64,000 nt of DNA. Source: PALSA-505 sp963702235. GTDB taxonomy: Bacteria; Actinomycetota; Actinomycetes; Streptosporangiales; Streptosporangiaceae. The notes below the pieces were generated by a model. That model did no database searches, was not told the origin of the DNA, and saw only the letters and a list, made by a program, of their open reading frames with translations. The DNA lies in contig CAVPBZ010000002.1 in assembly GCA_963702235.1 (NCBI GenBank), positions 124,001 through 188,000 of the forward strand, given 5' to 3'. Below are positions 1-8,290 of this stretch, piece after piece. Position 1 is the first letter of the stretch. Each line of letters begins with the position of its first letter. The position numbers and the translations under genes were made by a program.

Positions 1-136
1 TTCGGAGCCGGACGGCGGCGTGCTGACGTGCCGCGGGTCATGGCGGCGGGTCACGGGGCAGTGACCGTCTGGCACACCGGGTGCTGTCGGCCACTCAGCC
101 TGCCTAATTGCCGGTGGCAATGGACACGAAAATTAG

Positions 137-152
137 TGTGTCTTAGATCACA
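137..152. promoter_or_regulatory. CRP-like palindrome
   Basis: The sequence TGTGT-CTTAGA-TCACA differs by one base from the classical CRP/FNR-family consensus TGTGA-N6-TCACA. It lies in AT-richer intergenic DNA. The gene it would control is not inside the window, so the assignment rests on motif similarity alone. Confidence 0.3.
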
Positions 153-277
153 CCAGCGAATACCCAAGACCGGGAACTCCCGTGAACTAGCCAGCTGACC
201 TGGGGATTCGTCAGAGGAACAGGCACCGGAAATAGTTATATGACGCACGTCACAATGTAACAAAACCGGCGCACGGA

Positions 278-314
278 CTTACTCTGTGTATCTCAAGTAG
301 ACCTTGATAGTAAG
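278..314. other. Nested imperfect stem-loop in AT-rich intergenic DNA
   Basis: Two nested complementary arm pairs are visible. CTTACT (278-283) pairs with AGTAAG (309-314), and TCAAG (293-297) pairs with CTTGA (303-307) around the loop TAGAC. This could be a small structured RNA, a terminator or an operator. No neighbouring gene in the window decides between these. Confidence 0.3.
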
Positions 315-543
315 GCTTCACTACCCTAACAAGTAAGAAAGTTTATTGTTTCGTTATCCCAAACTGGGCGCTCCGGGCCCATTGAATGGGGGCCGGGACG
401 GGTAACACGACAAGCGCTGCGCGTCACGTTCGGGCGGGTTACCTGGACCCGGCCGGAGCGGTCGTCCAGGCGGATTCGGCACCAGCCGGCGTCGCGCAAT
501 CAGCCGGCCGGGCGGATCAGCACCGGCCGGCGCGGCGGCGACA

Positions 544-1254
544 TCAGTAGTAGCTGTGCCCCTGCCAGAAAGCCCAGGCGCTACAGGGATCCCCGTAGGT
601 GGACTTGATATACCCCAGTCCCCACTTGATCTGAGTGGCCGGGTTCGTCATCCAGTCGGATCCCGCGCTCGCCATCTTCGAGCCGGGCAGCGCCTGCGGG
701 ATCCCGTACGCTCCGCTGGCGTTCTGCGCGGTGTAAATCCAGCCGCTCTCCCTGGTCCAGATGTTGTTGAGGCAGCTGAAATAGGTCTGCGGGCTCCAGC
801 CGAACTGCGACAGCATGTTCCACGCGATCGACTGCGCGGTGCCCGGATTGGGCGGGGAGGCGGGCGGCCCTGCCGTGGCCGAGCCTGCGCCGCCGGGGCT
901 TCCGGGGGCGGCGGGCGCGCTTGACGGCTGCCGCGAGGCTAGTTTCGGCTGGCCTACCAGGCTGAGCGTCCGGGATGCTGCGGTCATCGCGATCAGCTGC
1001 GCGCGCTGTTTCTCCAGCAGGCCCACGGTGTGGCTGGCCGGGATGGCCGCCACGGCGGCGACCGCGCCGCTGCTGCCGGCCTTCCCGGGACGCAGCCCGA
1101 CCAGGCACGCCGCACCGGCGATCGCGGCTATGGCGATCGCAGCGGCCACCGGGATAACGACCACGGTCTTGCGGAGCGCGGTCCACGGGAGGACGACCCC
1201 GGTCGTGCGGGACGGTCGCCTTCGCTCCGGGACCCGCCTCCGGTGTTGTGACAA
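544..1254 (-). CDS. Secreted lytic transglycosylase (SLT-like) domain protein
   Basis: The product is about 236 residues and is predicted to cleave peptidoglycan outside the membrane. A basic N-terminus precedes one hydrophobic segment (about residues 28-52, Ala/Ile/Val-rich), acting as a signal or anchor. A Pro/Ala/Ser/Gly-rich linker follows. The C-terminal domain has the transglycosylase-like sequence TRESGW, with the presumed catalytic Glu, followed by AYGIPQALPGSKM and WGLGYI, as in actinobacterial SLT proteins. I chose the TTG at 1254 because GGAGAGG lies six bases upstream; a GTG at 1311 is in frame but has no ribosome site. The gene stands alone behind a long leader. Such secreted hydrolases are often under c-di-AMP riboswitch control in actinomycetes, which fits the leader but is not proven. 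Confidence 0.75.
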   Translation of the reverse strand: MSQHRRRVPERRRPSRTTGVVLPWTALRKTVVVIPVAAAIAIAAIAGAACLVGLRPGKAGSSGAVAAVAAIPASHTVGLLEKQRAQLIAMTAASRTLSLVGQPKLASRQPSSAPAAPGSPGGAGSATAGPPASPPNPGTAQSIAWNMLSQFGWSPQTYFSCLNNIWTRESGWIYTAQNASGAYGIPQALPGSKMASAGSDWMTNPATQIKWGLGYIKSTYGDPCSAWAFWQGHSYY

Positions 1255-1500
1255 CGCAGTCCTCTCCGACGGCCATCCGCGCGGTGCGGAACGCCCCGCG
1301 CGCTGACACACTGCGGTTCAGGGCAATGCGTCAGGTGGCTCCCGGCCCGTGCGTTATGTCCCAGCAATCACACGGGCAACCCGCCTAGAGCGGGCCGAGT
1401 ACCATTGGCGCCTTACCTTGCCAGAAGCGCAGGAGGGGTTCGCAACCGGTTCGGCAGAAAAAGCTGTGTCGGTCGCTGGACAATCCGGTAACAGAGATCA
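1255..1500 (-). promoter_or_regulatory. Long structured 5' leader of the transglycosylase gene (possible c-di-AMP/ydaO riboswitch)
   Basis: About 250 bases before the start contain no gene and show structure. GCCCGTG and CACGGGC arms (1347-1376) can pair. Read on the minus strand, CCGAACCGG then GCGAACC and TGCGCTTC resemble by eye the 3' core of the ydaO class (CCGAATCCG, GCTAACC, GCGTTCG). The usual 5' core GGGTGAAT was not found, so the assignment is weak. A covariance-model search with RF00379 would decide. Confidence 0.3.
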
Positions 1501-1665
1501 CAACTTCGTGACACGTAGTGTGACAATTCCCAGATACGGGAACCGGGGCTGCTGTGATCACCAGTCATTATTGAGGTGGATGAGATCCCGTCCCGACTAC
1601 CGGTCCGGCGGCGGCAGCGGCTAACTTGCCATCATGGCGTTCATCCGCGGGCAACGGGCACAAGC

Positions 1666-2397
1666 ATGGTGACCGAGAAGGCAGAAGGCAGCGGGCAGCG
1701 CCAGCCGCGAAGCTCGTGGCGAATCGGCACGGGTGACGCGGAGACGGTGCTGGCCGAGGCGCAGAAGGCACTGTTCGTCATGGTCGCGTTCATCGCGATC
1801 ATCTGGATCGTGCAGATCGCCAACTGGGCGGATCACTACCAGCTCAGCGCGGAGTACGGCATCAGGCCGCGCGATGCCGGCAGCCTGCCGGACATCTTCA
1901 GCGCGCCGTTCCTGCATTTCAGCTGGGCGCACATCGAGGGCAATTCGGGACCGCTGTTCATCTTCGGATTCCTCGCCGCCTACCGCGGGGTGCGAAAGTT
2001 CCTCGGCGTCACGCTGCTGGTGGCCATCACCAGCGGGCTCGGCGCCTGGCTTTTCGAGAGCACGAATAGCGTCGGGGCCGGCGCGAGCGGCATCGTCTTC
2101 GGTTACCTCGGCTACATCATCGTGCGGGGGCTGTTCGACCGGCATCTGGTAGACCTGGTTATCGGCCTGGTCATGGCGCTCTCCTTTGCCTACCAGTTCA
2201 CCGTCCTGCTGCCGCAGCACGGCATCGGATGGCAGGACCACATTGGCGGCCTGGTGGGCGGAGTCGTGGCCGGATGGCTGTTCCGCGACCGCCGGCGGCG
2301 CGGTCAGGCCGGCCAGGCGGCCCTGCCCGGCGGCGCAACCTCCGGCGACAGTTCCCGGGCGGCGCTGCGCAAGGAACTCGACGACCTCGGCCTGTAG
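1666..2397 (+). CDS. Rhomboid family intramembrane serine protease
   Basis: This 243-residue polytopic membrane protein has the rhomboid hallmarks: the GASG motif with nucleophile Ser141, the catalytic-base His192 in QDHIGG, and HIEGN with Asn93 in the oxyanion region. Six hydrophobic segments span roughly residues 35-205, and the tail is basic then Ala/Gly-rich. Rhomboids cleave transmembrane substrates in the bilayer; the substrate cannot be told from sequence. I chose the ATG at 1666 because upstream in-frame sequence from 1576 lacks coding character and the first membrane helix follows normally. The neighbours (transglycosylase on the other strand, Ni/Co transporter downstream) suggest no shared operon. 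Confidence 0.88.
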   Translation: MVTEKAEGSGQRQPRSSWRIGTGDAETVLAEAQKALFVMVAFIAIIWIVQIANWADHYQLSAEYGIRPRDAGSLPDIFSAPFLHFSWAHIEGNSGPLFIFGFLAAYRGVRKFLGVTLLVAITSGLGAWLFESTNSVGAGASGIVFGYLGYIIVRGLFDRHLVDLVIGLVMALSFAYQFTVLLPQHGIGWQDHIGGLVGGVVAGWLFRDRRRRGQAGQAALPGGATSGDSSRAALRKELDDLGL

Positions 2398-2494
2398 CCC
2401 GGCGGAGAACGCAGCGGTGTTCGCGGTGACCGCGCGGCGCTGCTACCGACTGGGCCCCGCCAGCGCGACGAGGTGAGCAGTTACCTAAAATATG

Positions 2495-2506
2495 TTGTTG
2501 CAACAA
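2495..2506. promoter_or_regulatory. 12-bp perfect palindrome upstream of the Ni/Co transporter (candidate operator)
   Basis: TTGTTGCAACAA is a perfect 12-bp palindrome 50 bases before the transporter start. It overlaps a TAAAATAT stretch that could serve as a -10 region. Its position suits a repressor site. It loosely recalls the TTGCAA half-sites reported for the nickel regulator Nur, but the spacing differs. An ArsR-type sensor is the alternative, since a broken ArsR-type gene lies just downstream. Confidence 0.4.
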
Positions 2507-2555
2507 TGTCGCAGCTCTGCCTTAGACTCGGCGCAGCTAGCCGAGGGAGGTGCCG

Positions 2556-3665
2556 ATGGCCGACGTGAGCGGACGGCTCGCGAAAATCCGCAACGGCCTG
2601 ACCCCCCGGGAGTGGACCAGGGCCGGCGGGATGGCAGCGACGATCGTCGGCCTGAACGTGCTCGGCTGGGGGATGCTGACCGCCGCCCTGGGCGGGCACT
2701 ATCACATCAGCAAGACCACGGTTTTCGGCGTGGGCACCGGTGCCCTGGCCTACACCCTTGGCATGCGGCACGCGTTCGATGCCGACCACATCGCGGCCAT
2801 CGACAACACCACCCGCAAGCTGGTCGGCGAGGGCAAGCGGCCGCTGTCGGTCGGGTTCTTCTTCTCGCTCGGGCACTCGAGCGTGGTGTTCGTGCTGGCC
2901 TTGCTGCTGAACTTCAGCATCCGGGGCCTGGACAACCAGGTGAAGAACTCCGGCTCGCAGCTGCAGCACACCACCAACCTCGTCGGCACGCTGGTGTCCG
3001 GCACCTTCCTGTTCCTCATCGCCGCGCTGAACATCGTCATCCTGATCAGCATCGTCAAGGTGTTCAGGGAGATGCGGGCCGGCGCCTACGACGACGACCA
3101 GCTGGAGCAGCAGCTGGCCAAGCGGGGCCTGATGAACCGGATTCTCGGCCGGTTCGCCCGCCGGGTCAACGCGCCGTGGAAGATGTACCCGATCGGGTTC
3201 CTGTTCGGCCTCGGCTTCGACACGGCCAGCGAGGTCGCGCTGCTGGTGCTGGCCGGGACCGCGGTAGTCGGCGGCCTGCCGTTCTACGCCATCCTGTCGC
3301 TGCCGATCCTGTTCGCCGCGGGGATGAGCCTGCTGGACACCGCGGACGGCTGCTTCATGAACTTCGCCTACGACTGGGCGTTCTCCCGGCCGGTCCGCAA
3401 GGTCTACTACAACCTGACCATCACCGGCCTGTCGGTGTTCGTCGCGATGTTCATCGGCGCGGTCGAGCTGGGCGGCCTGCTGGCCCAGGAGGGCCGCCTG
3501 TCGGGCCCCGGCTGGAGGTGGCTGGCGAGCTTCAACATCAACACCGCGGGGTTCGTCATCGTCGGCGTGTTCGTGGTCACCTGGGCGGTCGCGCTGGCGA
3601 TCTGGCACTTCGGTCACATCGAGCAGAAGTGGGACAACACCGTCGAGGCGGCGGCCTCGGACTGA
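2556..3665 (+). CDS. Nickel/cobalt transporter, NiCoT (HoxN/NixA) family
   Basis: This 369-residue permease has about eight membrane segments and should import Ni2+ or Co2+ for urease, hydrogenase or cobalamin synthesis. The family signature HX4DH is intact in helix II as RHAFDADH (His72, Asp77, His78). Later conserved blocks include FGLGFDTASE and GMSLLDTADG. I chose the ATG at 2556 because GAGGGAGG ends five bases before it; the track-length GTG at 2550 overlaps that site. A 12-bp palindrome sits in the promoter. Downstream is the HTH remnant of an ArsR-like regulator that may once have been a metal sensor. Substrate preference cannot be decided here. Confidence 0.93.
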   Translation: MADVSGRLAKIRNGLTPREWTRAGGMAATIVGLNVLGWGMLTAALGGHYHISKTTVFGVGTGALAYTLGMRHAFDADHIAAIDNTTRKLVGEGKRPLSVGFFFSLGHSSVVFVLALLLNFSIRGLDNQVKNSGSQLQHTTNLVGTLVSGTFLFLIAALNIVILISIVKVFREMRAGAYDDDQLEQQLAKRGLMNRILGRFARRVNAPWKMYPIGFLFGLGFDTASEVALLVLAGTAVVGGLPFYAILSLPILFAAGMSLLDTADGCFMNFAYDWAFSRPVRKVYYNLTITGLSVFVAMFIGAVELGGLLAQEGRLSGPGWRWLASFNINTAGFVIVGVFVVTWAVALAIWHFGHIEQKWDNTVEAAASD

Positions 3666-3683
3666 TGGCCGCCGGCCAGCCGA

Positions 3684-3920
3684 ATGTCTGCGTGCCGACC
3701 CGCAACACGGGTGAGCGGACGCACCCGCGCGGGCCTGCTCAGCCAGCTCGACCTGCCGATGTCGACCACCCAGCTGGCGACCGCACTGGCACTGTCCGCG
3801 CCGACCCTCAGCGCTCACCTGCACGCGCTGCACCGGGCCGGTATCGTCAGCTCGCGCGGCGGGACGGGCGTGCCGTGCTGTACTCGCGGACCGCCCTTGG
3901 CGACGACCTACTGACCGGCG
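3684..3920 (+). pseudogene. Truncated, frameshifted ArsR-family winged-helix regulator remnant
   Basis: Only the DNA-binding part survives. The frame reads RTRAGLLSQLDLPMSTTQL, then a helix-turn-helix (LATALALSAPTLSAHLHAL) and HRAGIVSSR. It then shifts by two bases near 3860, after which RDGRAVLYSRTALGDDLLTG completes the wing in another frame. In intact relatives this domain usually follows a long N-terminal sensing domain; that part is absent because the Ni/Co transporter ends only about 20 bases upstream. The shift lies in a CG-dinucleotide run. Either the gene is decayed or, less likely given the truncation, the sequence is wrong. Confidence 0.6.
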
Positions 3921-3977
3921 CAGCGGCGCCCGGCCTGAGGGCAGCCGACCCGAAGGCAGCCGTCCTGTCCTGCGCCG

Positions 3978-4205
3978 CTACCGGCTGTTCGCCGGACCTC
4001 CCCGGCGAGCAGAATCGAAGTCCCCGGTACCGTCGGCGGCTCCCTCGCCCTGGCGCCGGGGGTAGGCCCGGGACCCGGCTACCGGGACCTTCTCCGGATG
4101 CCCCCCGCCCTTCGACATCCCGCGGATCTTCAGGTACCGGCCGAGATCCCGCCACGGAGCGGCGATCAGACTCCCCGCGGCCGGGAACGTGTTGCGCACC
4201 TTCAT
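3978..4205 (-). CDS. Small conserved-looking hypothetical protein
   Basis: This 75-residue protein starts MKVRNTFPAAG and contains APWRDLGRYLKIRGM followed by GHPEKVPVAG and YPRRQGEG. It is soluble, basic and has no Cys pairs or membrane segment. A good ribosome site, AAGGGAGA, precedes the ATG at 4205 by six bases, which supports translation. I do not recognise the family. It lies opposite to and downstream of the ArsR remnant and reads away from the zinc-ribbon gene. Confidence 0.5.
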   Translation of the reverse strand: MKVRNTFPAAGSLIAAPWRDLGRYLKIRGMSKGGGHPEKVPVAGSRAYPRRQGEGAADGTGDFDSARRGGPANSR

Positions 4206-4565
4206 GCTGTTCTCCCTTCCGCTCCGGTTGTCCCGGAACGCGCGCGCTGGTCTTCGCCGCCGCGCAGCGGGGACACTGGCCGACGGTAAGGAAGATCACT
4301 CGATGACTTAGCGTAACCGGCCGTTCGTCGCTCGTCGAGGGCGCGGCCAGTGACGTGGCGGGTCTGAGGCTAATGGGTTAACAGAGCGGACTGGGAGGGC
4401 GTGCCCTCGGCGGCGGCGACCAGCGCGGTGTACCGCTTCCTTGTGAATCCATACATCTTGGAGGAAGCTACAAGAGCGGGACGAGTCGATCTCGCTGGGA
4501 CGACGGACTCACTCGCTGCCGAATCATTCCAGGGCAGATTTATCACCAGCACAAGGAGTGAGCTG
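4206..4565. other. Intergenic gap, falling GC, no gene supported
   Basis: The 360 bases separate two divergent genes and presumably hold both promoters. GC falls visibly from about 4440 onward, matching the next gene. The reading frame of that gene stays open back to 4401, but no ribosome site supports an earlier start. I see no strong hairpin or repeat. Confidence 0.4.
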
Positions 4566-5078
4566 ATGATCAACCCGATCGAGCTCTTTGAAAACCCAGG
4601 TATGGCAGAACAGCGAATGCTTAATCAGATCCAGATTGAGCAACAAAGCTTCTGGTGTCCTTTCAACGCTCATCCCTCCACCAATGATGTTGAACGTCAA
4701 CAAGCAATTGCAGCGCTTATGAAGCGGTATGGGCAGTTGTCGGTGCTTCAGGGCGACGCGATGTTCCTCAACACCCAGGGATATGGCCGACTTCTGTCCT
4801 TGGTGCAGCAGGAACTGAATGCCATCGTAAGCGCACGGAATCTATACGTGAGCGGTCTCCAGGGGACCCAATATACGCCAACCCCGGGATACCCGACGCC
4901 GAGTGCGCCAGCGCCGCCGCTCTCGAGTCCCGGCGATGTCCAGGGATGGCTGGCTAGATCCTCCGCAGATCAACAGCGAGCTAGGGACAGGATGGTTGGA
5001 GACTGCATCCATTGTCACCGGACTTTGGAAGGTAATTCCAAGTGTCCTTATTGTGGCCGCTATCAGAACACAGATTAG
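4566..5078 (+). CDS. Hypothetical protein with C-terminal zinc ribbon, atypical composition
   Basis: The 170-residue product begins MINPIELFENPG. It has a Gln-rich helical N-terminal half (about residues 13-100), a Pro/Thr-rich linker (about 105-130) and a C-terminal CIHC-x9-CPYC zinc ribbon. The ATG at 4566 follows AAGGAG at a normal distance, which decides the start. Codon use is much less GC-biased than in the neighbours (TCATTCC, ATTGCA, TATGGG), which suggests recent acquisition or relaxed selection. I recognise no enzyme domain. The zinc ribbon may mediate protein or nucleic-acid contacts. Confidence 0.65.
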   Translation: MINPIELFENPGMAEQRMLNQIQIEQQSFWCPFNAHPSTNDVERQQAIAALMKRYGQLSVLQGDAMFLNTQGYGRLLSLVQQELNAIVSARNLYVSGLQGTQYTPTPGYPTPSAPAPPLSSPGDVQGWLARSSADQQRARDRMVGDCIHCHRTLEGNSKCPYCGRYQNTD

Positions 5079-5161
5079 ACACTCGATCTCCAGCCATGCC
5101 CCCAGAGCCAAAGCATCCCCTTGCGTGAGTGCTGCTGGTCACAGTTTCCGCAGGTCGTGGG

Positions 5162-6331
5162 CTACTTGAGGAGCTGGCGTGCTGCTACGACGCGCTGGAT
5201 CTGGTTGGTGCCCTCGTAGATCTGGGTGATCTTGGCGTCGCGCATCATCCGCTCCACCGGGTAGTCGTTGACGTAGCCGTACCCGCCGAGCAGCTGCACC
5301 GCGTCGGTGGTGATCTCCATGGCGGCATCCGAGGCTAGGCACTTGCAGGCGGACGAGAAGAACGTCAGATCCGGATCCGGCTGGCCGGCCATCGCCCGCT
5401 CGGACTTGGCCGCGGCGACGTAGGTGAGCTGCCGCGCCGCCTCCAGCCTCATCGCCATGTCGGCGAGCATGAACTGGACGCCCTGGAAGTCCGCGACGGC
5501 CCGGCCGAACTGCTGCCGCTCCTTCACGTAGGACAGGGCGTAGTCCAGCGCCCCCTGCGCGATGCCGAGTGCCTGCGCGGCGATGGTGATCCTGGTGTGG
5601 TCCAGGGTCGCCAGCGCGGTACGGAAGCCGCTGCCTTCCTCGCCGATCAGCCGGTCAGCCGGGATCACGCAGTTATCGAAGTACAGCTCCCTGGTGGGCG
5701 AGCCCTTGATGCCCAGCTTGTGCTCAGGCGCGCCGAAGGTGAACCCGGCGTCGTCCTTATCCACCACGAACGCCGAGATCCCGGTGGAACCGGCGGACGG
5801 ATCGGTGACCGCGATCACCGTGTAGAACCGGGACACGCCGGCGTTGCTGATCCACCGCTTGGTCCCGTTCAGTACGTAGCTGTCGCCATCGCGCGCCGCA
5901 CCGGCCCGCATTCCCGCGGCATCCGAGCCCGCCTCGGGCTCGGACAGCGCGTAGGAGAACATCGCCTCGCCGCGGGCTACCGGCGGCAGGTAGCGCTGCT
6001 TGAGATCCTCCGAGCCCGCGAGCAGCAGCGGTACCGTGCCGAGCTTGTTCACGGCGGGGATCAGCGACGACGCCGCGCACGCCCTCGCCACCTCTTCGAT
6101 GACGATCGCAGTCGCGATCGCGTCGGCGCCCGCGCCGCCGTAGGCCTCGGGGATGTGCACCGCCTGCAGGTCCGCCTTGACGAGGGCGTCATGCACGTCC
6201 CAGGGAAACTCTGCCGTCCTGTCCACCTCGGCCGCGCGGGGGGCGATCTTGTCTTCGGCGACGGCCCGGACCGACTCGCGGAGGGCCTGGTGCTCTTCCG
6301 ACAGCGCGAAAGCAGGAAAGTCGAGGCTCAT
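5162..6331 (-). CDS. fadE25: Acyl-CoA dehydrogenase (FadE25-like)
   Basis: This full-length 389-residue flavoprotein should introduce the alpha-beta double bond in acyl-CoA substrates, passing electrons to ETF. The N-terminal helical domain begins after FALSEEH. The FAD-contacting blocks YALSEPEAGSD and WISNAG are present, and the catalytic Glu lies in IYEGTNQIQR (about residue 373). The start overlaps the stop of purE by four bases, so the two are coupled. Placement beside purE and purK matches the M. tuberculosis fadE25-purE-purK order, which is why I use that name. Chain-length specificity is unknown; isovaleryl or short branched acyl-CoA is possible. Confidence 0.9.
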   Translation of the reverse strand: MSLDFPAFALSEEHQALRESVRAVAEDKIAPRAAEVDRTAEFPWDVHDALVKADLQAVHIPEAYGGAGADAIATAIVIEEVARACAASSLIPAVNKLGTVPLLLAGSEDLKQRYLPPVARGEAMFSYALSEPEAGSDAAGMRAGAARDGDSYVLNGTKRWISNAGVSRFYTVIAVTDPSAGSTGISAFVVDKDDAGFTFGAPEHKLGIKGSPTRELYFDNCVIPADRLIGEEGSGFRTALATLDHTRITIAAQALGIAQGALDYALSYVKERQQFGRAVADFQGVQFMLADMAMRLEAARQLTYVAAAKSERAMAGQPDPDLTFFSSACKCLASDAAMEITTDAVQLLGGYGYVNDYPVERMMRDAKITQIYEGTNQIQRVVAARQLLK

Positions 6332-6864
6332 GGCTCGATGGTAGGAGTTACCGCGCCGTGCTCATCGCTCAGGCTGGCCCGCAGCGCAGCGCCCTTGTCC
6401 CGCGCCTGCTGGCCGAGCTGCTGCTGGAACGCGGCCATCCGGTCGCGCAGCCCGGCGTCGGCCACAGCCAGGATGCGGACGGCCAGCAGGCCGGCGTTGC
6501 GGGCCCCGCCGACGGCCACGGTCGCGACCGGTATCCCGGCCGGCATCTGCACGATGGACAGCAGCGAGTCCAGGCCGTCCAGGTGCCGCAGCGGCACCGG
6601 CACGCCGATCACTGGCAGCGGCGTGACGGCGGCGAGCATGCCGGGCAGGTGCGCCGCGCCGCCCGCGCCGGCGATGATCACCCGCAGGCCGCGCCCGGCC
6701 GCCGCGGCACCGTAGCTGATCATGTCGTGCGGCATCCGGTGCGCGGACACCACATCGGCCTCGTAGCCGATACCGAACTCGTCCAGCGCGTCGGCAGCGG
6801 CCTGCATCACCGGCCAGTCCGAGTCGCTGCCCATGACCACCGCGACCAGCGGCTGGGTACTCAC
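6328..6864 (-). CDS. purE: 5-(carboxyamino)imidazole ribonucleotide mutase PurE
   Basis: The 178-residue enzyme converts N5-CAIR to CAIR in purine synthesis. The family signatures are present: MGSDSDW near the N-terminus, SAHRMP, and the AGAGGAAHLPGM loop. Length matches class I PurE with a slightly longer C-terminal tail. The ATG at 6864 overlaps the end of purK by four bases, and its own stop overlaps fadE25, giving a translationally coupled purK-purE-fadE25 operon. Confidence 0.96.
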   Translation of the reverse strand: MSTQPLVAVVMGSDSDWPVMQAAADALDEFGIGYEADVVSAHRMPHDMISYGAAAAGRGLRVIIAGAGGAAHLPGMLAAVTPLPVIGVPVPLRHLDGLDSLLSIVQMPAGIPVATVAVGGARNAGLLAVRILAVADAGLRDRMAAFQQQLGQQARDKGAALRASLSDEHGAVTPTIEP

Positions 6865-8087
6865 GTGGCATCCCTTCCTGATGGCGCGGCCGCTGAGCCG
6901 GCTGACGACGGGGCCGGGGCGGATGAGTCAGCCGCTTCGTCCGCCGTGCCCCAGCGGAGGTAGCTGGCCGCGCTCCGCGCGCGCTCCCGCAACTCCGTTA
7001 CGTCGCTGCCGAGGGCGGTGACGTGCCCGATCTTGCGCCCGGGCCGGGCGGGCTTTCCGTACAGGTGCACCCGCAGCGCCGGGTCGGCGGCCAGCACGTG
7101 GTGCAGCCTTTCGTACAGGTCGCCGTCATCGCCGCCCAGCACGTTGGCCATGACGACCTGCGGCGCGGTCATCTCTGGGGCGCCGAGCGGCATGTCCAGC
7201 ACCGCCCGCAGGTGCTGCTCGAACTGTGAGGTCGTGGCACCCTCGATGGTCCAGTGCCCGCAGTTGTGCGGGCGCATCGCCAGCTCGTTGACCAGCAGGC
7301 CGCGCGGTGTCTGGAACAGCTCCACCGCGAGCAGCCCGGTCAGGCCTAGCTCCGCCGCGAGCCACAGGGCCAGCGACTGCGCCTCGCTGGCAAGCTCCGC
7401 CGGCAGCCCGGGAGCCGGCGCGAGCACCTCGCGGCAGATCCCGTCCCGCTGCACGGTCTGCACGACCGGGTAGGCGCCTCCCTGCCCGTACGGCGAGCGG
7501 GCCACCAGCGCCGCGAGCTCGGCGGTGAACGCGACGTGCTCCTCGACGATCAGGGCGATCCCGTGCGCGATAACCTCGGCGGCCTGCTCCGCGGACTCGC
7601 ACACCCAGACGCCTTTGCCGTCGTAGCCGCCACTTACCGCCTTGAGCACGGCTGGCCAGCCGTAGCGTTCGGCAAAATCCGTGACGTCGGCGAGCGCGGT
7701 TACCGGCGCGAAGCGGGGGCAGGGGACGCCGGCCTGGCTGAGTTGCCGCCGCATGGCCAGCTTGTCCTGGGCGTAGCGCAGGGCCGCCCGGCCGGGCCGG
7801 ATCGGTGCCGACGCCGCCTCCAGCGCGGCCAGCTGGTCGCCGGGCACATGCTCGTGGTCGAACGTCACGGCGTCGCAGCCGTCGGCCAGGGCCAGCAGAT
7901 CCGGGAGCGAGCGGTAGTCGCCGATCTGCGTGTCGGGGCACACCTGGGCCGCACTGTCGCGCGACGTCTCGGCCAGCACGCGTACCCTGATGCCAAGACT
8001 GACCGCCGCCTGGCAGGTCATCCGGGCCAGCTGGCCGCCCCCGACCATGCCGACCAGCGGGCCGGTCCAGCCACGGTGCTCAGTCAC
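6861..8087 (-). CDS. purK: 5-(carboxyamino)imidazole ribonucleotide synthase PurK
   Basis: This ATP-grasp enzyme makes N5-CAIR from AIR, ATP and bicarbonate, the step before PurE. The N-terminal dinucleotide-like fold starts VGMVGGGQLARM. The ATP-grasp body contains KAVSGGYDGKG, then LLAVELFQT and NELAMRPHNCGHW. I chose the GTG at 8087 (VTEHRGW) because it sits directly before the conserved start of the fold; the frame is open to 8177, but the extra 30 residues are low-complexity Arg/Pro/Gly. The last bases overlap purE. The C-terminal tail is Ala/Ser-rich. Confidence 0.95.
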   Translation of the reverse strand: MTEHRGWTGPLVGMVGGGQLARMTCQAAVSLGIRVRVLAETSRDSAAQVCPDTQIGDYRSLPDLLALADGCDAVTFDHEHVPGDQLAALEAASAPIRPGRAALRYAQDKLAMRRQLSQAGVPCPRFAPVTALADVTDFAERYGWPAVLKAVSGGYDGKGVWVCESAEQAAEVIAHGIALIVEEHVAFTAELAALVARSPYGQGGAYPVVQTVQRDGICREVLAPAPGLPAELASEAQSLALWLAAELGLTGLLAVELFQTPRGLLVNELAMRPHNCGHWTIEGATTSQFEQHLRAVLDMPLGAPEMTAPQVVMANVLGGDDGDLYERLHHVLAADPALRVHLYGKPARPGRKIGHVTALGSDVTELRERARSAASYLRWGTADEAADSSAPAPSSAGSAAAPSGRDAT

Positions 8088-8290
8088 GGGCGGTAGCCTA
8101 CGCGGCCCGCCGCCTGCACCGGCCTGTCGAGCCGGCCGGATCGCCGCCCGCATCAGGTGCCGCGGTCCGGGGGACATATTTCACATAGTGGTAACACCGG
8201 CTGACGGCGGTTGATCTAGCGCTCCCCCTCCAGCACGCTCTATCATCGCGTCGGCCGCACCAGCGGAAACTGGCTTAAGGAGACAAGCCG

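Larger units (their letters stand above)
1..543. other. Intergenic region with an AT-richer island; no gene supported
   Basis: No convincing reading frame covers this stretch; the short minus-strand frame at 51-263 has neither actinobacterial codon bias nor a recognisable protein. The segment from about 100 to 350 is clearly AT-richer than the rest of the window. It holds a CRP-like palindrome, a small TGACG-CA-CGTCA palindrome near 240-251 and a nested stem-loop at 278-314. It probably carries regulatory sequence for a gene beyond the left edge. Confidence 0.5.

Noticed and set aside
51..263. 70-codon minus-strand frame at the left edge
   Set aside because: It sits in AT-richer intergenic DNA without coding bias, ribosome site or known motif.
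2492..4306. 604-codon plus-strand frame over the Ni/Co transporter
   Set aside because: The transporter frame has complete family motifs; this frame is its out-of-phase shadow, useful only for showing the ArsR frameshift.
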